Under the pieces are notes generated by a model. It saw nothing but the letters and a program-made list of their open reading frames with translations, ran no database searches and was not told where the DNA came from. Of a stretch of 54,986 nucleotides of DNA, positions 1 to 11,163 are shown piece by piece. This DNA comes from Russula earlei. Lineage: Eukaryota; Basidiomycota; Agaricomycetes; Russulales; Russulaceae. The stretch is from the NCBI GenBank assembly GCA_025769875.1, contig JAGFNK010000349.1:1-54986 (forward strand), given 5' to 3'. Numbering within the stretch: position 1 is the stretch's first letter; each line of letters opens with the position of its first letter. Position numbers and translations under genes: made by a program.

Positions 1-811
1 CCAAACAAGTAGCAAGTACCAGAGAGGTGCTGGTACAGGCTGTGAGAGGTGATCATGGAAGGAGAGGGTAAGTACCAAGGAGTCTAGAATAGTTCCTATT
101 CTTTGTAATCGACCCTGTACACAGTATATAAGCCCCAATGTAGCATGGCAGTCGTCAGACTGTCCATTTGTGATACTCTCATCCTCCTGGGTACTCCCCC
201 ATGACTGCTCAGCTTAAAGTCTTCCCTTGTCTTCAAGGTACTCTTCAATGACCGCCTTGTCTAAAGCCCCTCACTACACTGGCCTCTAACCTTCACCTTT
301 GTCTCCAGCAACATCTGCCAGTACCCCTTTGGTACCTCCTCATCGTTTGGCTCGTCCTCCTGTTCAACGCCATCTACACCACATATCATCTGTTCTGACC
401 CTTGCCCACCCGCTCCTGAGTCCTTAGTGATCAGCAGTACATGTCTTGACAAATATTAGGTCCCTAGTGTCATCTTATAGTTTGTTCTAAGGTTATTAGA
501 GTTAGTCTAATAACACATTCTAGGGCCTATAGTATCTTCATTAACATCCAATGTAAGGCACTTGAGGTCATCTTAAAGGGTCATTAGAGAGCCTTTAATA
601 CTGTCCTTTAGTCTTACATAGGTTTCCACTAAGTAGGGCTTGCTGTATGTTGATTGTGCCTAGAATCAATCATGCAACAATGTGCATGCAATATTGTGGA
701 CACCTCTACTCACCCCTTTTGGCCATGTGAACAGGGTGGCACCATGGGGCCTGGGTTTCCTCTAATATGAAAGGGTCTTTCAAGGGCCCTCTCCAGAAAT
801 GGTTCATGACA
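1..811 (-). repeat. Rearranged minus-strand copy of the 964-bp LTR family, cut by window start
   Basis: Positions 462-811 are the reverse complement of the first ~345 bases of the intact LTR at 2110-3073, ending in the typical ...TTCATGACA at 811. Positions 1-97 match the 3' part of the same LTR, also on the minus strand (compare about 2890-2975). The middle of the LTR is missing and is replaced by a plus-oriented fragment (98-451). The far end lies outside the window. It is CpG-poor and decayed. Confidence 0.75.
98..451 (+). repeat. Diverged plus-oriented LTR 3' fragment inside the minus copy
   Basis: It carries a TATA-like GTATATAAGC at about 127, then the CAGACTGTCCATTTG block that follows the TATA box in the intact 964-bp LTRs, and ends with TCTTGACA at 451, the family 3' end. 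Orientation is opposite to its surroundings. Sequence between is only weakly similar to the solo LTRs, so this is probably an older or different subfamily. Confidence 0.5.
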
Positions 812-2109
812 CACACAATGAGCTGTTGGGCTGGTGGGCCCTGTCTGGCTGAAAAATGGTGGCATGAAATCTCAGAAATAAACAATAGCATTTCCTGAGA
901 TTCAATTGAGAAATTTGATGACAACTGCTCCCATGTTGCATTGGCTTCTCAACAGGGTAAATTCTTTGTTGTCAATCTAGGTTGATCAATATGCAATTGC
1001 CCTGACTTCCCAAGGGTACAGTTTTGCAAGCACATAGCCACTATGTTAAGATCTGTTCAATCTTAATTTCTGTTCTAGTGATAGAGTTGCTTGATATAGT
1101 TCAAGCACTAGACTTTGAATCCTTTGATATTATCTCAGGAAGAGTGAATGGAATAAGATGAGAAGGGGCCTCTTATTGCTTAGAGCAATTACTCTGGTTG
1201 AGAGAATGAGAATTGTGTACAATTCAGAAAGCCAGTCAAGTGTAAGGCTCAACTCCTGATACACCAGAGTACTTATACCATATCTCCATAACAGCTGATC
1301 CAATTCATGTGAAAGTTGGGAAGCACATAGCTGAGACTCACTACTATCCAAAAACAAGAACCGCAATTCAAAAGTATCAGTAATGACTCACACATGAGTC
1401 ATTCTTTCCTTGTATCTGTCATCAGTCCAGTAAGCAATCACTAAGCATCAGTCATCCTATCAGTCAGCAATCACAAAGCATCAGTCAGCCAATCAGTAAG
1501 CAGAAAAGAGTAAGCAATCATAGGTAAGCAGTCAATCATGAATGGAAGTTGAATCCTAACAAAGTATCTAACACCATTTCCCCACCAAATTCCCAGATGA
1601 TAAGCCTAAGTGCCTCAAAGCACAGTCCTCAATTACCCATGCATGCACAGGCATTCCTAGACCAGAGGAATCCATTCAAACACTCACAAAAGATATCAGT
1701 TGCCTATTACAGTTGCTTATCAATCAGCTGATGGAACAAGCAACAGCAACCCCAGCCATTGTTGAAGCCTACTGGTTGGCAAAGTATAGCCTAACTGCTG
1801 CAATCACATCTACTCAGTGTCAGAGCACTTTACCCAAAAAGGCTGCAATTGTGTCCAATCAAAACACTTGGATGGAGACCACCAACCATATGGGAATCAA
1901 ATAGGCCCCAAAGCAGAAGTGCCTCCCAACAAGTATGGGTTGATGGAGAAGAGTATTGGCACTGCCAAGGGCAAGCACTGTCACATTCACAGTGACCCAT
2001 ACACTGGGGGGGAATGCTCAGGTAAGCACACCAAATCTGATGCCCTCTCTGTGGTGGCCAATGTGTGGGCCCAAGCTGCACATTCTCAGGCATGTGTGCC
2101 CCCAGCAAC
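812..2109. other. No gene recognised; short CAGTCAGCAATCA-type repeats
   Basis: Open frames here are short and resemble nothing I recognise. Around 1420-1540 there is a loose run of 'cagtcagcaatcacaaagcatcagt'-like units, reading as degenerate short repeats. CpG is rare. The right edge is the insertion site of the solo LTR at 2110. Confidence 0.5.
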
Positions 2110-3073
2110 TGTCATGAACCATTTCCCAGAGAGGGCCCTTGAAGGACCCTTCCTCATTAGAGGAAACCCAGCCTCTATGGTGCCACCCTGTTCACATAGA
2201 CAAAAGGGGTGAGTAGAGGTGTCCACAATATCACGTGCGCATTGTCGCACGAGTGATTCTTGGCACAATCAACATACAGCAAACCCCACTTAGTGGCAAC
2301 CCTTTTAGCAATAAAGGACAGTATTATAGCCTCTCTAAGGACCCTTTAGAATGACTCTAAGTGCTCTACAAGAGGCACTAACAAGATACTAAAAGCCCTA
2401 CAACATGTTATTAGACTAACTCTAATAACCTTAGAATGAACTATAAAGCAATACTAAGGACCTTAGTAGAAATATTAGGGTCGACTCTAAGGACCCTAAT
2501 AGAACTATATAAGGGGCCTTATAGGCAACTCTATTTCCTGAACCAAACTAACAAGTCCTCAAATGACTGGCCCTAAACTAACTAATAGTAAATGAATCAG
2601 GTGCTTTGCATGTGTACAAAAGCAGTGAACACATGGACAGTAAAGGCTCTTACTCATCAATAGGAGCCTTCTTACTCAGCAGCTTACTGAGAATGACTGA
2701 GCATGCTCAGTAAGCATACTCCAATGTCTTACTCATCCATCTATTGTGCTTGATAACAAGGTTATGACTTGTTCCCTATTTAGCAGTTCTCCTGTAGTAT
2801 ATAAGCGCTCAATAAAGTAACAGACAGTCTTCAGACTGTCCATTTGAATTGCAGCACTCTATTGCTGAGGGTACTCCTTTAGGACCACCCTATTTAGCAC
2901 ATCCTGGCCCTCTCTTTTCATGATCACCTCTCACAGCTGATGCCCATTCCTCTCTGGTATCTGCTACTTGTTTGGACTATCCTCTTTGCTAACTTCATCT
3001 TGGAACTCAGTTGACTCGTCTCCAAGTTCTTACCTCACTCTTCAACAGGATTGTTCAACAGTGAGTCATGACA
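2110..3073 (+). mobile_element. Solo LTR, 964-bp family, copy 1, TSD GCAAC
   Basis: Starts TGTCATGAACC and ends GAGTCATGACA. The 5 bases before (2105-2109) and after (3074-3078) are both GCAAC, an exact target-site duplication, so this is a complete solo LTR left by recombination. It contains a TATA-like AGTATATAAG at about 2799, an AATAAA-type signal just after, and a CTTACTGAGCATG / CATGCTCAGTAAG-type inverted repeat at about 2680-2720. No matching internal region is in the window. Superfamily is not shown by the LTR alone; the 5-bp TSD suits Gypsy or Copia. Confidence 0.92.
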
Positions 3074-3164
3074 GCAACTGCTCCCTCCCTTGGCCCAGCC
3101 ATGGTGTATGCCCTCCCCTCATCATTGCCCACAGGTGCCTTCACACCACCCACCCCAAGTGTGA

Positions 3165-3637
3165 CAGTGCTGGCCTTCTCAGCATCACAATTGAGCCCTT
3201 AGATTAGTTTAAATATTATTCATTTTGTTGTACATAACTCCTGAAACCACCATTATGAAAATTGTGTGTGTAATCATTATCCTGCATTCAAAAACAATTG
3301 CAGGGTTTATGGGAATTGCCTTGAGGAGCCATGTTAGTTGGGCACTTGCCATTTCTAGAGTGTGACACTTTTGCACAAAGATATCAACTGGCTCTGGGAC
3401 CTGTGACAGTTGACATCTTTTTGCAAAAAGTGTCATGCTCTAGAAAAGGCAAGTGCCCTACCAACTTGGCTCCTCAAGGCAATTCCCATCAACTCCACAA
3501 TTATTTTCAAATGCAGATGATAATTACACACAATTCTTAAGGTTCATAATGGTGTATTCAAGAATTAAGTACAACAAAATAAATAAATTTTAAACTCAAT
3601 CTAAGGGCTTGACTTGATGCTGAGAAGGCTGGTGCTG
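3165..3637. mobile_element. Foldback (palindromic) non-autonomous element, ~473 bp
   Basis: The left half (from about 3165) and right half (to about 3637) are reverse complements over ~220 bases each, with centre near 3400. Examples of pairing are CCTTCTCAGCATCA at 3173 against TGATGCTGAGAAGG at 3615, and GGGAATTGCCTTGAGGAGCC against GGCTCCTCAAGGCAATTCCC. It has no coding capacity. The exact ends and TSD are unclear because the outermost bases have diverged. Confidence 0.8.
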
Positions 3638-3829
3638 TTAGGACCACATGCAGGACTCAGAATGATAGAACTCAGGTTCTATTATTGTAGACTAGCCTAC
3701 TCAGAGGTACATGTTTATAGACCAAAGTTGAGTACCTAATAGAAAAGGAAAGGAAAAAATAAAGAGAAATGAAAGAAAAGAAAAAGGAAGAAAAAAAGAA
3801 AAGAAAGGGAAAGCACATGAAAGCCAGAA

Positions 3830-4340
3830 CGCTGCTCAGTGACATTGAGGGTGGCATTAGGCAGGACCATTCAGCCTTCATTTTGAGGTTCACTGGTTTG
3901 TTGGGAGAATGTGCTCACAAAGGCAATTGTGATCATGCAGCATGTGCTGGCATGATGGAGGCAGTGAGGGAGTGGTGTTGGGCAGGGCCATTCAGCCTTT
4001 GTGTGGTGTATTGATTTGTCAGGAGGGCATGCATGCCATGGCACAGCACATGTTGAAGGCAAGATGATGAAGGTGGGGGAGTGGCATTGGGCCAGACCAT
4101 TTGGCCCTCATGTGTGTCAGTTTGTTGGGAGAGTGCACATGCAAAGGGGATCACAGTCATGCAGCATGTGTTGGCAGGATGATGGAGGTGATAAGGGAGT
4201 GGCATTGGCAGGGCTGTTCAGCCTTCATGTGGTGCCAAGTTGTCAGGAGGGCATCCCCATTGTGATCACAAGAGCACAATGTCTGTTGCTGACAGGATGG
4301 TGGAGGTGTGAGGGAGTGGGATGTGGCTTGGGTGTCATTG
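3830..4340. repeat. Minisatellite, ~107-120 bp unit, about 4.5 copies
   Basis: The phrase GGGAGTGGYRTTGG...CAG...CCATTCAG recurs at about 3850, 3970, 4077, 4195 and 4312, with CAGGATGATGGAGG and TCAGGAGGGCAT blocks between. Spacing is 107-120 bp. Open frames through it are by-products of the repeat and not genes. Confidence 0.7.
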
Positions 4341-4975
4341 CAGTGCAACATTGACTCTCTGTTATGCCACAATTTCCATTTCAAGTATGACAACTTCTGT
4401 TATCAAGTAATTTATTCTTATCATTAAATAATTATATTTATTTTTTGAATTGTAAAGATGTTCAAGCACTGCTCTGCTGACAAAGTCCAACAGTCCAGAT
4501 TCAGGTGTCACATTTTTGCAAAATTCCAAAGACTGCCTGTGACCTGTGACCAATGAATTGATTTAATCAGTAAAGGGGGTGGTGGAATGGGAATCCCAAA
4601 CCTTGGGTAGGGGGGGGGGGGGGGGGGTCTGGCTGGAGGCCAAAAAAATGGTTGGATTTGGTGGTGGCAGGCTGCCATCTGACAAGGCAGAGCTGCTCTC
4701 CCAACTCTGCATACAGTAGCAATTGAGCAAATACCAAGTGAAACCCCTCTGGCATTGGTGGGAAATCCACTTAGCAAGTTCTCGAAAGATCCTTCAACCC
4801 TTGTCCAAGGTCCCACAGACAACAACTGGGAAGAGGTGCTGAACCCAATTGTAGCATGCCCCCACAGGCATGCAGAGTCTGGGTGACTTGATCTGAGTGC
4901 AGGTACAGACAGGGAAGAAACTGAGAGGGGAGCAAGCAAGAGTTAAGACACAAGGCTTGATGTGTTGGAGGTGAT
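4341..4975. other. No gene recognised; 18-base poly-G run
   Basis: Positions 4610-4627 are an uninterrupted run of 18 G. The rest is CpG-poor and has no recognisable coding sequence. The right edge is the GTGAT target site of the solo LTR at 4976. Confidence 0.5.
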
Positions 4976-5939
4976 TGTCAAGACTCACTGTTGAACAATC
5001 CAGTTCAAGAGCAAGGGATAAGTTCAAAGACAAGTTGATAGATGTCCAAGATGGTGTGGGCAAGAAGCAAGGTCCAGAGCAGTACCAAGTACCAAAGAGG
5101 TATGGTTACTGGTAGTATCGAGAAGCTATGCAGGGAAGAGGCCAGAATGATCACAAGGGGATGGTCCTTAAAGGAGTATCCCAGGGGTAGAGAGTGCCAT
5201 AAACAAATGGACAGTCTGAAGACTGTCCACTACTTTATTGAGCACTTATATACTACAAGAGAGCTGCTAAATAGGGAACTAGTCATGACCTTATTATTAA
5301 GCACAATTGATGGATGAGTAAGAAGTCAGAGTATGCTTGCTAAGCATGCTCAGTCATGCTCAGTAAGCTGCTGAGTAAGAAGGCTCCCATTGATGAGTAA
5401 GAGCCTTTACTATCCACATGTTCACTGCTTTTGTACACATGCAAAGCACCTGATTCATTTGCTGTTAGTCAGTTTAGGGCTGGTCATTTGAGGACTTGTC
5501 GCTCAGTTCAGGGAATAGAGTTGCTTATAAGGCCCCCTTATATAGCTTTATTAGGGTCCTTAGAGTCAACCCTAATACTTCTATTAAGGTCCTTAGTATT
5601 GCTTTATAGTTCATTCTAAGGTTATTAGAGTCAGCTAATAACACATTGTAGGGCTTTTAGTATCTTGTTAGTGCCTCTTGTAGAGCACTTAGAGTTGTCA
5701 TAAAGGGTCCTTAAGGAGGCTGTAATACTGTCCTTTATTGCTAAAAGGGTTGCCATTAAGTGGGGCTTGCTGTATGTCAATTGTGCTGAGAATCACTCAC
5801 ACAACAATGTGTGCACGATATTGTGGACACCTCTACTCACCCCTTTTGTCTGTGTGAACAGGGTGGCACCATAGAGGCTGGGTTTCCTCTACTAAGGAAG
5901 GGTCCTTCAAGGGCCCTCTCTGGGAAATGGTTTATGACA
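4976..5939 (-). mobile_element. Solo LTR, 964-bp family, copy 2, TSD GTGAT
   Basis: This is the reverse complement of the family: it starts TGTCAAGACTCACTG and ends TTTATGACA. Flanks GTGAT at 4971-4975 and GTGAT at 5940-5944 are an exact 5-bp duplication. Length is 964 bp, the same as copy 1. It contains the TATA region in reverse at about 5243-5255. Confidence 0.93.
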
Positions 5940-5944
5940 GTGAT

Positions 5945-6710
5945 GAGCTTGATGTCTCAGAAGCATGGGTGTGAGACTAGATGTGTGTGTGCATGTGTTC
6001 TTGAAGGAAAAGAGGAAGATCTTGAGGGAGTTGAAGTGATCTTCAGGCAGACATAGACAATAACAAGGATGCAAGGAAGTCAGAACTGCTAATTCAATTC
6101 ACTGAGCTGTAAAGGACTCGTATTTGAAATCGTAGCTATTGGGCATTAAATACTGTACCTAAGACAAACTGGAAGACAATCTACACTAAAGTCCTATTCT
6201 TCCTACTGCAATGTCTGAGAGTGCAAGGTGGTGCAGCAATGACATAGGGGCAACATGCTATGGGCAGTAAGCCCTCTGGTGAGGTGATGATGACAATGTG
6301 TGTGCATCATCCAGTTCTGTGTGTAGACATGTGGCAGGGGTGAGGACAATGTGTGAGAGTTGGTCAGAGGGGTGAGAACATAATGCCAAAGGGGGAAGAT
6401 TGTGGTGGATGAAGGAGCCTAGTGGCGCAGGGGATAGATGTAGGTGAGAGAGCATGAGGAGTTGGGCAGCAAGGTGAGTGGTGTTGACAGCAATTGACTT
6501 GAGCCATTGGTGCAGCTCTCAGGCACAGAGTGGGGAATGTGAGGGGATAACATCAGAAGGAGTGTGTGAGATGGAAAGAGAAGGAGAGGGAAGGAGCAAC
6601 AACAGTTGGAGGAAAGGGGGGAAAGGTGATGAAAGGTGAAGGGAGGACATATGGTGCAGTTGTGTGGTGCACCCACACTGACTATAGGCTCACACACCTT
6701 ACATGATGAG
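5945..6710. repeat. Dispersed repeat, CpG-depleted copy of the 7816-8310 sequence
   Basis: Shares blocks in order with 7816-8310: a GT-rich stretch then GTGTTCTTGAA, GGAAGATCT-GAGGGAGT-GA, GCTATGGGCAG-GAGCCCTC-type, and GGCTCACA-ACCTTACATGAT near 6690. Where the 7.8-kb copy has CG, this copy mostly has TG or CA. About 150 bases (6045-6200) are extra here. It directly abuts the solo LTR target site. Function is unknown. Confidence 0.6.
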
Positions 6711-7160
6711 GAGAGCATTTGGGTGGGGAGAGGATGCAATGCATGCCACAGCAAAGGGCATGATGCAACATGGTCAATATGGACTTGAAGGCTTTTTAGC
6801 ATTCATCAAGTACTTTGTAATGTGGTGTGGTTTGAAGGGTAGCATGTTTGAATCAAAGGTTGAAGCTATTCTATTCTGGAAGAGCTGGAAGCCTCATGTG
6901 GCACAAAACGGTGCCATACTTGATATTCATGAGAAAATACAATTTCTTGAGTGAACATGTGATCCAACACATGATGTGAAATTACCATATATAGAAGGAG
7001 GGGGGGGATTCCACGCTGAAACAGAAGTTCCAGCTTACGAGCACCCCTTGCTCATGCTCAACCCCTCCCCTGACAAGTCAGGTGACCACTAAATGCTATT
7101 CCCCGGTTGTGACACAACCATGTGATATGCAAACAACGCCAAAGTCCTTCAATGCCCATT
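6711..7160. other. No gene recognised
   Basis: An 83-codon plus frame at 6703-6954 matches nothing I know. A G-rich run lies at about 7001-7009. The right end is the insertion site of the MITE at 7161. Confidence 0.4.
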
Positions 7161-7565
7161 CACAATGGGCAGGAAGGGATAAGTTGAGTCTGCTTATAGT
7201 CAACTCAGTGGACAATAAAAGTAAAATATTTCAAGTGCTGAGTAGGCTCTGTTGCGGCCACAAATTATATCACATAAGTAATGACCTTAGTTGAGCATGA
7301 AAAATGTGACAAAAAAGGTTAAATAAGGACAGTCTACTCATTCCAGCACAACTGTTAGCCAGGCTAGGGTAAATGTTGTGCCGGAATGAGTAGACTCTCC
7401 TTATTTAACCTTTTTTGTCACATTTTTCATGCTCAACTAAGGTCATTACTTATGTGATATAATTTGTGGCCGCAACAGAGCCTACTCAGCACTTGAAATA
7501 TTTTACTTTTGTTGTCCACTGAGTTGACTATGAGCAGACTCAACTTTCCCTTCCTGCCCATCATG
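7161..7565. mobile_element. 405-bp foldback MITE, copy 1
   Basis: Starts CACAATGGGCAGGAAGGG and ends CCCTTCCTGCCCATCATG. The two ~190-bp halves are near-perfect reverse complements around a centre at about 7362 (CCAGGCTAGG). Flanks are ATT (7158-7160) and TTT (7566-7568), a 3-bp duplication with one mismatch; the four other copies have exact 3-bp TSDs. It is non-coding. CAC...GTG ends with 3-bp TSDs suggest mobilisation by a CACTA-like or Harbinger-like transposase, which is inference. Confidence 0.93.
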
Positions 7566-7739
7566 TTTGTTTGCAAGTGAAAGCTAAGGTGAAAGCTACA
7601 AGTGAACACTACATGTGACGAAAATGAAGTTCATTCTGGGTGTTGGACAGCAGGAACCCAGTTTTTTAGTACGTAGAATACAATATACAAGCTGTATTAT
7701 GCATAACATGGAACATAGAAGTAAACTGTCATGTAGATT

Positions 7740-9189
7740 GGAGCGCGCCAGGTCAGGGCACGCGGAGTAATTGAGGTTTGATCCGAGGGCGGGTACGGAC
7801 AGAATGGAGCAGGGGAGAGCAAGGTCGTGCCCCGGGACGCAACACGCGCGCGCGCGAGTGTGTGTGTGTGTTCTTGAACGAGGAAGATCTCGAGGGAGTC
7901 GAGGTGTTCTTAGCCACACGAGAGGGTCGATGCGAATACTACTCCTCTGACTGCAAGTCAAGAGCACGAGGCGGCGCGGCGATGACGAAGGGGCGAGACG
8001 CTATGGGCAGCGAGCCCTCGGATCGAGTGGCGATGACGTCTGCGCGTGCGTCATCCGCATCCGTACGTATGCGCGTAGCTGGGGCGAGGGCGAGGCGAGT
8101 GATGTCGACGGCGATCGTCTTGAGCCGTTGTCGCAGTTCCCGAGTGGGGAACGCGAGGGGATGACGTCAAAGGGAGAGTGTGGGAGGGAAGGAGGGGAGT
8201 GAAGGAGGATAGGAAGGAGGACGCGTGGGCGAGGGACGCGCGAGAGGTGGGGGGAGTGCAAGCCATGTGAGTTTCCCGGTCAGCGGGCTCACATACCTTA
8301 CATGATATCAAATATCATCATCTGGAGGACGGAGGAAAGGGGAGGCGAGATAGGATAAGAACCCGCGAAAAATGTAGATGAAAAAACGCACCTGGTCAAC
8401 ATGCGAGAATGACTCGTGGTGCTTGTGCCATTCCATGGTCGCGGTCGTGGTCATGGCCATCGCGTTGAAGTTGCTGCTGTGACAGTGACATCGTCGTCAC
8501 CACCGCTGCTTGAGAGGAAAACGAAAGTAAAAAAAAGAGAAAATGGAGGGGGAAACACATGTCGCGCGCGGCAGAAATTGGGGCAGGAGGGGAGGGGGCA
8601 GCGTCATCGCCGCGTCCAGGCCATGCCGTGTCACTGTGAAGAGAGGCTTGTGAAATGGGACAATGGGCTGTTGAACTGGAGGGAAGGAAGAGGGGAAAGA
8701 GAATGAGAGAGAACGCGCAAAAACAAAACCAAAAACTCACGCCGGTCAAGCGCAAGAATCCCTGATTACAGGAACATTCGAGTGACTTGAAACCCAACGG
8801 GTACGCAGGAGACGACGTTTGCTTGCATTCGTTCAGTCAGATCCGCTCGGGCACATACAAAGAAGGGAACAAGAGGGCCACTCCCTGTATTCGAGATATG
8901 GTTTTATATACAAAAGAGGAGCCAAGGGACAGGAAATGCCTGAAAGACAGGCAGGCATATGAAAGGAAATCCAAGTAAGTGGAAGGGGTCAGACCGGACG
9001 ACACGAGGCGTCGAGGCGTCGTCTCCGGTGGCTACGCTGGCACGTGGCGATCGGTGGTGGCGAGCACTGTGGTCGAGGGACGTGAGGGAGGTGACGCGAG
9101 GGCAACCTGGAGGTGATAGGATGCACGATGGGGGTGATGATGTACCCATGTAAGAGCGAATTCCGTGGCCAGCCACAATCCACTATACA
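7740..9189 (-). repeat. CpG-rich repeat, putative LTR of a minus-strand retroelement
   Basis: On the minus strand a polypurine tract (GGGTGGGAGA, about 9190-9199) is followed at 9189 by TGTATAGTGGATTGTGG, a plausible LTR start, and a TATA-type TGTATATAAAACC lies at about 8910. The distal part (7816-8330) recurs, CpG-depleted, at 5945-6710 and, reversed, at about 26770-27085. The far end of the LTR is not resolved. This is a structural inference; no reverse transcriptase is visible nearby. Confidence 0.4.
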
Positions 9190-10723
9190 TCTCCCACCCA
9201 GGGGCATGAAATTTTGACTGTCCCCAGTCAAACTGTCGAGAGTGGAGTTTTCAGCCCGTGTGGTGTCGTCGTAGCTGTGGCTGTCCCCGAGGTCCTCCAT
9301 CGTGCAAGAAGAAAGTGAGCTTGCAACTGACAGACTGAGCAGGCTTGAACTACTGGCTCCAAAAAGGGGGATGATGGAGTGCTCGAGGTCATCGCATGCT
9401 GGTGCGTGAGGCAAGAAGGCGGAACTGGGTGGCATGAGTGTTGACCAGCCAGTAGTGGAGAGAGGCAAGGCATGCACGCACATGTGCGTGCTCCATTCTG
9501 TCGTCGTGCCTCGTGGTGGTGCAACACATAGCTGCTGCTTCTGCTTCTGCAGTCGCCAGCGCACCATTGGCTTTGTCGCATTGAGTGGTGAGCCCTGCGG
9601 AAGGCAGCATAGCATTGTCGACGGAGGTGGAGGGTGTGGTCGGCTTGTGCGTTGCTAGTACCAGCGCCTTGCGATAGCCATGAAGGGGCTTCCTCCACTG
9701 CAGGTGGTGATGACATGTGTGAGCACGCGAGTGGAAGGGGAGATGATGTGGAACGCCGCGTGTGGCGTGCTGCTGGCATCAGCGGCGTCTCCTTGGTTGG
9801 CAGTGTGGTGGCAGCGTCTGCTCCTCTGTGGCGGCGCCTGGCTTGGCTCGGGTCTGGACCTTCTTGATCTCCTTGGACAGCAACGGTGCTGCGATGCTGG
9901 TATCGCGCGAAACTAGAACCACGGTGGCGGCTGACGCTGAGACAGTGGCTGAGGGTGAGACCAAGACGGAGACATGGAACGAGCTGGGGCGACAGCGGTG
10001 AGTGAGGCTGAACCTGGGGTGACTGGATACGGAGCAGAGGTGGAAGATGGAGCAGGTACGACGATTGAGGCAGGCGCTAATGACGTGGGGGCGACCATGG
10101 AATGGGGGCTGAGAGGGCGACAGTGAGCAACAAGGAGGAGGCGGCGGTCGGCAAGACTGGGACTGGAGAGGGTGAAGCTAAGGTAGTGGGGGGCGAGGCT
10201 GAGACAGTGAGAGGGCCAGAAACTGAGGTGGCAGGGTGGCGGGCGAAGCTGGAACTGAGGCAGCTTGAGGTGAGACAACTGCTAGCGGGAATGAGATTCC
10301 GGTAGTGACATCGGAACGGTTGGAAAAGAAACATGAGGCAAAGGGATGGCGCGACGAGCGAGCGATGAAAGCATGCGCGGAAATCATTTCCTTGTGGCGT
10401 CGAATGTTGGTTAGGATCCGGCGGGGAAAGGGTTGTGCTGTCGTCTGGGCGACGCCCAACTCGACCGCGGCTGTGTATGTGTGCGGCGGCGGGGGAAGGG
10501 CCACCTCCCCGAGCGGTTGACCGTCGGGAGGTTTGCCCCTGCCCACAGCGGCTTGTGCTTGTTGAGCATAGTGTGATCGACGCCGCAGAGGCCAGAAGGG
10601 AAGGTGAGGATTTGACGGGTCGTGCGCACACGTATGGCGTGGCGGAGGACGTACCTGGTGATCCCACTGGTCCTAAGCCTGCGCGATGATCGGCTCGAGC
10701 GAGGCGAGCTCCTCATTTGTCAT
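9190..10723 (-). other. CpG-rich region with Ser/Pro/Thr-rich minus frames, possible retroelement interior
   Basis: Long minus-strand frames (9228-9779, 8989-9615, 10077-10667) are low-complexity and unlike any family I recognise. Several frames are open at once, as expected for high-GC sequence. One minus frame runs through the polypurine tract (...FMPLGG at about 9200), as the end of a retroelement reading frame can. At 10723 a minus ATG opens a short reading frame (MTNEELASLEPIIAQA) that stops after 16 codons, followed by CAG|GTACGT. It could be a captured or broken gene. Confidence 0.3.
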
Positions 10724-11163
10724 GGCCCAGTCCAGCGGGAATGGCTGAGACACGATCAACAAGGTACCCAGTAAATTGTTTGTCTGTCTATAAGTAAATC
10801 ATGTGATGCGTCACAATGTGCACATCGACATTTTTTTTCTTGAATATCACGTGGCCGTGTATCATCACCTGAGCTAGGCGGGCTCGGCTTACGATAACTG
10901 CAGTCAATCAATCAGCACAGCCATCGTCCTGATATCTCCGTACTCATCATTCACCCTCATCGGAACTTGGCACGACTGGCCCTGAATATTGGTGCCAACT
11001 CTGGAAACGTTCCACCCCTTTCGGGATTCAGTACCTTTCAGTGATGTGTCAGTTTCCGTGTTGCACTCGCCGGCTCAGCTTCGACTGGCTCCTCGACCTT
11101 TTACTTAATTCGAGACCTTTGCTTGAGCCGTGTGACGTCCCCTTCTGTGCAACTTACTAAATC
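10724..11163 (+). promoter_or_regulatory. Upstream region of DUF6534-like gene A
   Basis: It lies between the CpG-rich repeat and the ATG at 11164. It has normal CpG content, unlike the surrounding decayed repeats, and holds no repeat copy recognised elsewhere in the window. No clear TATA box was identified. The ATG is preceded by CTAAATC, matching the CAAATC/GATC before the ATGs of the paralogues. Confidence 0.4.

Noticed and set aside
3769..4354. Overlapping short frames around 4 kb
   Set aside because: They follow the periodicity of the ~107-120-bp minisatellite and have no independent support.
7778..8311. Frames of 86-128 codons on both strands
   Set aside because: They fall within a dispersed repeat whose other copies are not open, and composition explains them.
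10077..10667. 196-codon minus frame rich in Ser/Pro/Thr
   Set aside because: High GC with overlapping open frames in several phases and no known domain. Kept only as an unclassified region.
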